Of a stretch of DNA of 64,000 nt, positions 56,286 to 64,000 are shown piece by piece. The notes under the pieces were generated by a model. It saw nothing but the letters and a program-made list of their open reading frames with translations. It was not told where the DNA came from and ran no database searches. Position 1 is the first letter of the stretch. Every line of letters starts with the position of its first letter. A program made the position numbers and the translations under genes. This DNA is from Lojkania enalia. Lineage: Eukaryota; Ascomycota; Dothideomycetes; Pleosporales. The stretch covers positions 153,202-217,201 of the forward strand of contig ML986605.1 of assembly GCA_010094045.1 (NCBI GenBank), written 5' to 3'.

Positions 56286-57294
56286 CCTTACTTGCGTAGC
56301 GAGCATACCTATGTAAATCAAATTTACAGTAATTAAAGAATCCCCATCTAAAAGATCTCAATTTTTGGGTCTATGAAAAGTTAAGTGCCGAACTGCGAAA
56401 AAAATGAAAACCATGATGCCTCGAAGCACGTGCCAGTAGGAGCAACTAGCCAATAACGTACTTCGTAACCGACTATCTGCCTGCTTCGAGCAAGATTCGT
56501 CTCCGGCCTAACCATAAATTTGATAGGGAATGGCAATGTTCCCCTTGTCGACAATAATCAAAACGTCCAGTTAGCTAGCTTTGCAAACCACGTGAATGCC
56601 TCATATTATTTTTCGATAGCAGCATCGAATCCATTGAGTAGTAGCATCACACCTCTTCTTTAGACTGACCTGTTTTGAATGATAGCTGATCCTCATTCAG
56701 ATTTGTAATCTTTATATTACTTTCCTAACCTTTTCTCCTAAAAATGAGAATGTAACTCACACCCTTATAGCATTACGATTCAGCTGGTTAACCAGCCATA
56801 CTCGAGATTATCCTCTTTGGCTAGTTGCTGAGAATAGATTATGTCTTATTGAAAAGCTGAAATTACTTAGTTAATAATCGCGAGGCTAAACCGAGGCGAA
56901 ACCGAGGTGCATTAATTGCTGTCGAGGCTGAGTAATTAACAAACGCTATCAATGATCATTCCAACGACACGGTATCCATGTCATTCATCAAGTTAAAAGA
57001 AACCAGGGAACTTAATAGGAGCAAAGACAGTTCATTACTTCCATCCCATGTCTCGTACAATTTCGGAAGCCTTCACGGGATTGCACTTCGAGTTGTACCC
57101 GAGATAAGAAAAGATTTCAGTGATTAGGGTCCATAATTCTGACCTCTATCGCGTACAAATACAAGCCATTCCCCTTCATTCCGAGGCATGTAGCCATTTC
57201 ATCACACGCATTATACCCAATTGGTGCCGTGACCAACACCAAATCAACCAGTGATAAAATGCGAATTCATTCCACCCCGCCCATTTCACTCCGC
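56286..57294. other. Intergenic AT-rich region
   Basis: About 1 kb without a supported gene. It contains three short CGAGGC/CGAGGT-type words in a row near 56881-56910. No RNA gene recognised. Confidence 0.45.
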
Positions 57295-58188
57295 TTAACC
57301 AATAGTCATACCACCGTTGACCCTGAGAATCTGCCCATTCACCCAGCCGCTCGCATCGCTAGCCAAGAAAGAAGTTGCTCTGGCAATATCTTCCGGTGTG
57401 CCCAGCCTATTGAACGGATTGCCCGACGCAATCATCTTGAGCATCTCCTCGCTCTTGCCCTTGAAGAAGAGATCCGTACCCGTCGGGCCCGGTGCGATTG
57501 CGTTGACGAGGATACCCTTGCGGCCCAGATCCTTGGCTAGCACGCGGGTCATCTGCTCGATGGCGCCCTTGGACGTTAGATAGAGCAAGTAGCCCGGCAT
57601 GACTGTCGACGCGGCGGTAAGCGAGGTGGAGAGCAGGATGATGTGGCTGCCCTTGGACATGTGGGGGGCGGCTTTCTGGACTAGGAAATAGGGGCCCTTG
57701 ACATTCAGGTCCATGATCTTCTGGAAGTCGTCTTCGGAGGTGTGCTCGAGGTCTTTCATGGGGAGGATGCCGGCGTTTGGAATCAGGATGTCGATTTTCC
57801 CGAATGTGTCGACTGTGGTCTTAACCAGGCGCTCGATTTCGGGGACGGAGCCGGCGTTGGCTTTGACGGCGATGGCCTTGTCCGAGCCAATCTTTTTGAC
57901 AAGATCATCGGCGGGGGTAGAGTCGGAGGAGTAGTTGATGACTACTTTTGCGCCAAGAGAGGATAGCTCGAGGGCGGTGGCTGCGCCGATGCCTTTTGAC
58001 GCACCGGTGATGAGGGCAACCTTGCCGGCGAGTGGTTGTGAAGACATCGTGGATTGGGTAGTTGTTCCGTTGGTCGTGGAGTAGGAGTTGGGGTAGGTTG
58101 TGCTGTAGGATTTTACGTCCACAGAGGAGGAAGGGGAGTGTTTATGAATGGGGAGCTTGTGGATGACTTTCTTAAGTGTGTCGGTCAT
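57295..58188 (-). CDS. Intronless short-chain dehydrogenase/reductase
   Basis: Single exon, 297 aa, starting at ATG 58188; the in-frame TTG two codons earlier is not used. The first 50 residues are Ser/Thr/Tyr-rich and not part of the fold. Then TGASKGIG, a NYSS motif after strand 2 that favours NADP(H), the NAG motif in PNAGILP, the catalytic Ser in LLSTSLT, and YLTSK. The C-terminal GWVNGQILRVNGG is standard for classical SDRs. It is related to the fungal 3-oxoacyl reductase/glucose dehydrogenase-like group. It lies apart from the metabolic cluster, next to the third Zn2Cys6 gene. Confidence 0.92.
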   Translation of the reverse strand: MTDTLKKVIHKLPIHKHSPSSSVDVKSYSTTYPNSYSTTNGTTTQSTMSSQPLAGKVALITGASKGIGAATALELSSLGAKVVINYSSDSTPADDLVKKIGSDKAIAVKANAGSVPEIERLVKTTVDTFGKIDILIPNAGILPMKDLEHTSEDDFQKIMDLNVKGPYFLVQKAAPHMSKGSHIILLSTSLTAASTVMPGYLLYLTSKGAIEQMTRVLAKDLGRKGILVNAIAPGPTGTDLFFKGKSEEMLKMIASGNPFNRLGTPEDIARATSFLASDASGWVNGQILRVNGGMTIG

Positions 58189-58953
58189 GTGCAATTAGGC
58201 GATTGTGTAAGGGGGACAGATAATGACGATGCAAAATTGAGTAGTACTTCAATTGACTGAGCTTGAAGAAGCCCGGTCGAAGCAAGGTACAAGCGCCCTT
58301 AAATACGTATCGCAAGCTTCTTGGCCGCCATGATTGCATGGTGAGTTCTTTGTTGGCTCCGGACCGGACATATCCCATTCTCCTCTCCGGGCGGGCGAAA
58401 CTACCCCTCTAAACACCACAGCTCCAGCACCTGTCTAGGAGCCCCACCAATCCCCGAAGTCGCCCTGGAGCCACATACCATGGATCGCATCAGTCGCCAC
58501 CGGCTCTACCTTTGTGCTGGGTACCGGACTTCCATTCGAAGCAAAAGATGAAAGCCATAGACGCAGTGGAGAGGTCGAAAACCGGTCCGCACGATACCCC
58601 CGTTAGCGTCATCCGCGCTGCCCGATGACGCTATCCCGCTAGTCTTGGCAACTCTTGTCGGCGCACAGAAAGCTTATCATGCCTGCATGAGCCAGCCTGA
58701 CATGGATTGCTCAGTCATCAATATTCTACAATGTATATTCATGACAGATCAAATGCTACTGAGACCAATAGTTGAGTGTAGTTCACTAGCTCAAAGTGCT
58801 CGCCAAACCGTCAAAGAAGACCCCGCCAAGCCCACCCAATGCCATGAAGAAAGCCACCATTTTACATTATCCACCCTCAAATAATACTACACACCGCCGA
58901 TAATCGAAATTTTGGTATCATCCTAGACATATCATAGATGCAGCCAACGCACA
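58189..58953. other. Intergenic region
   Basis: About 760 bp between the SDR start and the end of the next minus-strand gene. A short frame at 58645-58884 has no domain. It should hold the SDR promoter. Confidence 0.5.
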
Positions 58954-61881
58954 CTAGAATGCACCATTATACCCTTGCATCCCGGGGTCAGGCGCGAAGT
59001 TCCAAAGCATCCCATCCGGAATGAATAACGCAGACAAATCTGCATCACTTCCCATGCTGAGATCGAACTGCGTAAAGTCAAAACTTGGGTCAAAGCTAGG
59101 CGGCATGCTCATCACGTCTGCCGGCGTCCCAAGGCCAGTGTTTCCGTACCAGCCTGGCGGAATCGGCTGCTGCTGCTGCTGTTGTTGTTGGTGGTGGTGG
59201 TGGGGCGGCGTCTGTGCTTGCAAGGCTGGTTGTTGGGTCTGAGAGGCGGGGGTAGAGCCGCTGCTACCCATTGCGACCTCGGAGAGAAGATGAAGAGGGG
59301 TCTGGTTTGTAGAACTTTGTCTCGAGCGGGGTTTAGAAGAGGGCTTGTGGCGAGGCTCATCCTTTGTGTCGGCTGTTTCTATCTTCGCAGAGCCTTCCTT
59401 GATATGCGAAAATCGTTCTTGGAGACGTTTTGCAACGAAATAGAACTTGCCGTGTGGGCTCTGGGCGTCGCGGGAAACGATTGAGTTGAACATGTTCACG
59501 AGACGTTCCGTATAAGACTCGATCTGTAAATGCTCCTTTTTGATGATATTTCCAACTTCTCCGGAGCTAGTGACGGACACCCACATTTTCATAAGACATA
59601 CGATGGCATAAATGGCACGGACGCCTTGCGAGAAGCAGTTAGTAATAAGGTAGTGCGGCGGAAGAACAATGTTTACTCACAGAAAATAACAGGGAGCGTC
59701 AGGAGAATATCAAGCGGAACACTCAGGATTGTGTCCAGGATGCCGTGGGTTGCGGTTAGACATTCTCCCAACGCTCCAATATGTGCAGGACCAATGGCAT
59801 CTTTCTTACCGACACCAGAAGCAAACGTCTCTGAAGGGAAGGGTGGTTGAAAATCAGCAGCGCTCTGATTGTGATGAAGCGCAATTTCATGGACATAGAG
59901 GTTCGTTACATGTTCGGCGAGTCGCAACGCGGCTACGCGGGTTAGTACTTGAATAGAGATATCAAACTTTAGCGACTTACGATCGACCTCTTCCATACGC
60001 GCATTCTCATCTCTTAATTGCTGAAGTTCGTTCTCGAAGATTTTCAGCGCGTAAATGACCTTCGGTTCGGATATGGATACCTCGACCGAGGGATCATCCA
60101 TGCAGAATTGAACAGAGATGTTCTCGCCAATGTGGGCCATCTTCACGTGTTGGCACAGTATTTTGTCGGAAGGAAGGGCATCATGGGAAGTTTCTAATAT
60201 CTTGACGCTTTCTTCCATGTACTTTGTCCAGCGTAGTAGAATCGGTCTCCGAAGGACCATGGTAATGCTCATGCAGAGGTAATAGCAGACAAGGAAAGTC
60301 CGGCGGGCCTCGATGCTGCTGGCATTAGGATGACATCGGTGGAACGGTCCAACCGCAAGTTTCATCACATTTGGCGTTGCCCGTCTCCCAAGGCCAAGAT
60401 CAAGCGCCATCACTGCGGCGCAGTTGACCATCATGTAAAAATTATGCTGCTCGTAATGCAGGGGAGGCCGGTACCTAAAGTCGAATATCAGCACTTATTC
60501 TCAGACACTAGGTCTGTGGGACATACCAAAGCACACCCAACTGTAGCGCCTGGACGATTTCGAGAGACTTCTCTCCGTTTCGCCAAATAATGTCAGCAAA
60601 TTGATCTTTCAACAACTTTGTGAGCTCCCTCTGGATTTCTTGCGATACTAGTTGCTCAGTACTGCCATGGGAGGACCCAGCCAATATGGCCAAGAATAAC
60701 AGAGGCTTCTTCTCTCGGACTTCTCTTGCTGTTATGCCGAGAGTAAGCGGTACCGCAGGGAAATGGGGGCAAATTTCATTGACATATCGGAGGAAGATAC
60801 GCTCTGCGACATCTGGACCCATCAAACCGTCAATGAGCGCACTGATGTAGGAATGGTCGGCCTGGACGCCCTTTTTGTTGGCCCGCTTCATCTCTGGATG
60901 TTCGGCCAAGTCACGGTGGATAGCGTCCATGTCTTCTGGAATGGTCTGCTGTCCAATTAGCCAGAACCAAGGACAAAGCTATATTGAAATCAACATACCG
61001 CATGCCCATTGCCGTCGAGCCTCCTCCTCTTCGGCTCCGGGCCTCGATGCGTACTTTGCGCGGGGCCATAGCCCGGCGGTGCATCTGGATACCGATTTGG
61101 AGGATTCGACCAGTCATGGCTGATGGTTCCGAGCCTGTAAGTGCCATCCTGCTGTGTAAGCGCACCGGGAGGGTTTGAAAAGTCTGGGATGCCCCCGTGA
61201 TGTCGTACGTCGGGAGGCTCTGTGGCCTTTTGTGCGTGCAAGGTGGCCGTCAACGCGTCGATCTTGCGCTCGAGCTCTGCGACGCGGCTGTCAGCCTTCT
61301 TCTGCCGTTTGCGGGTTGGGGGCGTCGTGATACAGGCGCGGTTCGCCTTCGCGCATCGCTTGCATCGCTGGTCTGGGTGGTTCGGGTCCTGGTCGCAGCG
61401 CACCTAGACGACGTCAATGGCAGAGCAATGGACCAATGCAGGACATGTGTTTACCTTCAAACCTCTGCACGAGTCGCAGGCGCGCGGGCGCTTGAAGTCG
61501 CCGGGCGATTTGGCGGATGCAGGTGTCTCGTGGGTGCTGGGTTACGTCAGTACTCGTCCAAGGACAGGACTCGGCGGGAGGCAGGAATGTGTTGCGGATA
61601 ACTCACCCTTCGTGGTCGCCCTCGACGTCGTCGTCGTGCTCGTCCGGGGAACCATCATCGCGACCGTGGGGAGACGTCTGCTCCAGGGCCGGGTCAAGGT
61701 TGCTCGGCGGGGCAGGCTGCGTGAGCGGTGGGGGTTGAGTATGGGCAGTGGCGGGGAGATAGTAGGGTTGATGGCTGGTGGCACTGTTCTGCAGCGCAGG
61801 CCCCGACGAGTATGGCTGCGAAAGGGTGCGCGGTGGCAGCGACGAGGCGTACTGCAGGCGAGGGTCGATGGGATCCGCCAT
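58954..61881 (-). CDS. Zn2Cys6 transcription factor with polyglutamine tract
   Basis: Seven exons (61881-61607, 61536-61455, 61403-60999, 60948-60527, 60474-59981, 59932-59681, 59624-58954), 866 aa. The zinc cluster is split by intron 2: C112, C115, C122, C133, C136 and C143. A helix (VAELERKIDALTATL) follows and may form a coiled coil. The fungal-specific TF domain covers exons 4-6, with ALDLGLGRRAT and LVCYYLCMSITMVLRRP. The C-terminus has HHHH followed by about eight Gln, then acidic and aromatic residues, typical of an activation domain. Intron 5 is 48 nt, a multiple of three without stops, and is recognised only by its GTAAGT and TACTAAC signals. Target genes unknown. Confidence 0.9.
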
Positions 61882-62621
61882 TTCTGATAGTTTGGCCGCG
61901 CAGTGATGCTGTTGTCGGCGTCGGTGGATGACAAGTCCGTTGCTGGAGTTTGCTCAGGTCAGGATGTGTGTAGGCCTTGGCGCATCATCGCCCGGCCCTG
62001 CACGAGTCCTGGTTGACGAAAAGAATGCAGCGCGCAGGGTGGCGCCAGCGATCCTAGCACCCTAGGCTACGAATGAATGGACGGATGAATCAATGAATGA
62101 AAGAATCGTCTCTCGTCCGACGCCATCTGGGCCAGAGTGTCGGTCACGGGAAAAGGTCCAGGGTAACTGCCGGGTACTAATTCACATGTTAAGGCAGCAA
62201 CGACCTTGGAGCGTAGCCGTCTGGCGGATATGAAGCATATATTTCACATCGCCCAAAAGCACCGTTTGGCTGTCTTCGACAAGGACAAGACAGAAAGGGC
62301 TTTGGACTTCACGACCCGATTGCTGCCCTCGAGCACAGATCCGTCCAGTACATGCAATCAAACCACTGACTCCCACACCCCGGAGCGGCCGCCATCGACT
62401 CTCCAGCCTTCCAAGAAGATCTCTGAATAGACAGACTGGCACATAGTGCTGGGCAGAAAATTGAATCTACCGGCCCGTCCGCTCTCTCTAACACAAATTC
62501 CTCTTTAGCTCGCCGCGTGTATAGTACCTATAACAGCCTCACTCTCTAGGTCATATTCATGCAATGGTAGTCATGTTATAGATCACTGCGGACCTAGAGA
62601 TGCAAAACAGTGCGAAGTCTT
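61882..62621. other. Upstream region of the third Zn2Cys6 gene
   Basis: About 740 bp. The part next to 61882 should hold the TF promoter and leader. Frames at 62182-62442 and 62206-62430 overlap in opposite strands and show no domain. Confidence 0.5.
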
Positions 62622-62906
62622 TCATCCGGAGCTGACCGGCGGGATGATAGCAACCTCATCCCCCTCCTCGATTAGAAGGTCCAGGTCGGCTGCGTCGTCT
62701 CCCTCAATATCAATATACTTCACGTTCACCGAGACTGCGCAGCTACTCAGAACCTTCTCACTGATGCCGGGATACTTGCTCTCGAGCACGGCGAACAGAT
62801 GGCGAGCCTTGATGGCCGCGGGTAGGTGTTCGGACGGCTTGGCCGTGAAGGTCGATGCTGCGGCGAAGTAGAGAATGGAGAAGTGTCCAGGCGGTGCTTT
62901 TACCAT
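62622..62906 (-). CDS. Molybdopterin synthase small subunit (MoaD/MOCS2A type)
   Basis: Intronless, 94 aa, the usual size for this ubiquitin-like sulfur carrier. It delivers sulfur as a C-terminal thiocarboxylate to the large subunit in molybdenum cofactor synthesis. Visible parts: HFSILYFAAAS first strand, HLFAVLESKYPG, VNVKYIDIEGD and EGDEVAIIPPV near the end. The last residues are SSG, while the family is usually described with a C-terminal GG. The terminal glycine that carries the thiocarboxylate is present. The gene is divergent from the exoribonuclease. Confidence 0.88.
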   Translation of the reverse strand: MVKAPPGHFSILYFAAASTFTAKPSEHLPAAIKARHLFAVLESKYPGISEKVLSSCAVSVNVKYIDIEGDDAADLDLLIEEGDEVAIIPPVSSG

Positions 62907-63295
62907 GTTGCTAGTCTAGACTAGAATTAGTGATGCCCGCGATACTTGACGCGTAGGAAAACCGTGAGCGGAAGAGCCGGGTCAGGATTAAAAGAGCCTC
63001 CGCAGATCAATGCTGAAGCACTGCTCGGATAATACATGCTATAATTTCGAGATCATCATAGGTAGATACGATAAAAGAGATGGGTCAGCTAGCACTTACT
63101 TGTATAGGGCAGCTAGAGTTGTATTCGAGAGAACGTTGAAATAAATGCGATGATTTGCAAATGTGTTGGGCTGGACGCTGGGTCATACCGCACTTCGGCA
63201 CTAAAAAGATCGGAGCTTTTTTCGCCGACGACGCCTTCCCAACCCAGTCCAACTATGGAACTTTTGTGCTACTTGTCCACCCTCAACACCAAGAA
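62907..63295. promoter_or_regulatory. Divergent promoter of MoaD-type and exoribonuclease genes
   Basis: About 390 bp between outward-facing starts. Frames that cross 63150-63360 are other-phase shadows of the exoribonuclease exon 1. Confidence 0.5.
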
Positions 63296-64000
63296 ATGCT
63301 ACGGGCTCGCCCATTGTCTAGCTATGTTTGCTGGCAATGCCGTCAGCGCATCATAAGCCAGCATCGCGGCCTCACTCGGAAAGTCCCCTCTTGTTCTAGC
63401 ATCGAAAGCTCGACTAAAACCAGACTGGTGGCGCATTCGAACAGTCGCGCTATCCACACCACTCGTCCTGTATTGCTACGCCCCTCCTACTTGATCATGC
63501 CGTAGCCGCAGCTTATAACTTTCCAGACAAGCCAGGCAGCTCTCCTGAGTCAAGACGCATCCCCCTCGTCGACCAATCCCTCCCTGCTCGCCCCAGCTTC
63601 CATACCCATACGCCAGCGGCTCCACGCTTGGCAGGAGGAACATGGCGGCCCCAACTCCGATGAGCTCAGCATCTTCGAAAGACACCCAGCTCGTGATGAT
63701 GTCTCAAATGACATAGTCAAGCTTCACTACCGCAGTGGCAAGGCAGATGAGAGCTTGGATGAGGAGCGTTGGGACGAATATGAAAACCAGAGTGAAGATT
63801 TGCTCACCATTGGCCTCTTCCTCAAGCCAGGTGATGTCGTTGAAATATCGTGCGTACCTACCACTCTAGCTGTTGTGTTTTTCGGTTAATTTTCGATTAG
63901 ACGGCAAGGCCATGAGCCCATTCTCGCCGTCTTCGTCCAGCAGCTTGAAATGAAGAGTCAATTCTTCTCCGTCAACGGCAAGTGGTGCTATGCCCTCTTG
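63296..64000 (+). CDS. Mitochondrial RNase II-type exoribonuclease (CYT-4/Dss1-like), 5' part
   Basis: Three exons seen (63296-63469, 63527-63849, 63901 to the window end); the gene continues beyond 64000. The start MLRARPLSSYVCWQCR and a basic, Ser-rich N-terminus look like a mitochondrial presequence. Exon 2 encodes IRQRLHAWQEEHGG and exon 3 begins with RQGHEPILAVFVQQ after LFLKPGDVVEIS, as in CYT-4/Dss1 proteins of the mitochondrial degradosome. The RNB catalytic domain is not reached. An in-frame TAG at 63503-63505 lies inside intron 1 (GT at 63470, AG at 63525-63526), and removal of the intron restores the frame. Confidence 0.8.

Noticed and set aside
59021..59242. Frame with poly-Cys and poly-Trp runs
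   Set aside because: It is the opposite-strand reading of the poly-Gln/poly-His part of the third Zn2Cys6 factor.

Overview
The window is nuclear DNA of a filamentous ascomycete (Pezizomycotina; I would guess Leotiomycetes, but only weakly). The signs are many short GT-AG introns (about 48-80 nt, several with CTAAC/CTAAT branch sites), three Zn2Cys6 regulators, fungal-only families (DUF4470-MYND, TRI12-type MFS, STAND/NLR relics) and an AT-rich transposon island. Most genes are split. The exon structures given here were rebuilt by hand from donor/acceptor signals, reading phase and family conservation.

Layout. 0.5-7.1 kb: a dual-specificity phosphatase, a 1,211-aa DUF4470/MYND protein and a small secreted protein. 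7.6-10.5 kb: a Zn2Cys6 factor that may be FarA/CTF1-like. 11.7-34.0 kb: twelve consecutive metabolic genes with no PKS, NRPS or terpene synthase. They are a Baeyer-Villiger monooxygenase, an acyl-CoA ligase ending AKL, an SDR ending SKL, a second SDR, an aldehyde dehydrogenase, a PRISE-like enone reductase, a 14-TM-type MFS transporter, an EthD protein, a zinc alcohol dehydrogenase, an acyl-CoA dehydrogenase, an HSL-type hydrolase and an APH-fold kinase. 34.8-40.9 kb: an S28 serine peptidase and a second Zn2Cys6 factor. 41.6-47.8 kb: housekeeping genes (KEOPS subunit CGI121, cytochrome c oxidase subunit Vb, nicotinamidase, oxysterol-binding protein). 47.8-57.3 kb: a gene-poor island with an AT-mutated pogo-type transposon, an assembly gap flanked by a duplicated 353-bp sequence, a 2.2-kb element with long inverted repeats, an LTR and pieces of a dead NLR gene. 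57.3-64 kb: an intronless SDR, a third Zn2Cys6 factor, a MoaD-type molybdopterin synthase small subunit and the 5' part of a mitochondrial RNase II-type exoribonuclease.

The most interesting part is 11.7-34.0 kb. The enzymes fit a catabolic order: dehydrogenases make a ketone, the PRISE-like enzyme could saturate an enone, the BVMO would make an ester or lactone, the hydrolase would open it to a hydroxy acid, ADH and ALDH could oxidise the alcohol end, and the ligase would make the CoA ester. The APH-type kinase lies next to the acyl-CoA dehydrogenase, with the hydrolase between them, and a CoA ligase and an SDR sit in the same cluster. That is the parts list of bacterial levulinate catabolism (lva) and of animal ACAD10/11, where a 4-hydroxyacyl-CoA is phosphorylated and the phosphate then eliminated. 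I infer an undescribed fungal cluster for cyclic ketone, lactone or 4-hydroxy acid breakdown, partly peroxisomal. The individual enzyme families are well supported; the pathway is a hypothesis.
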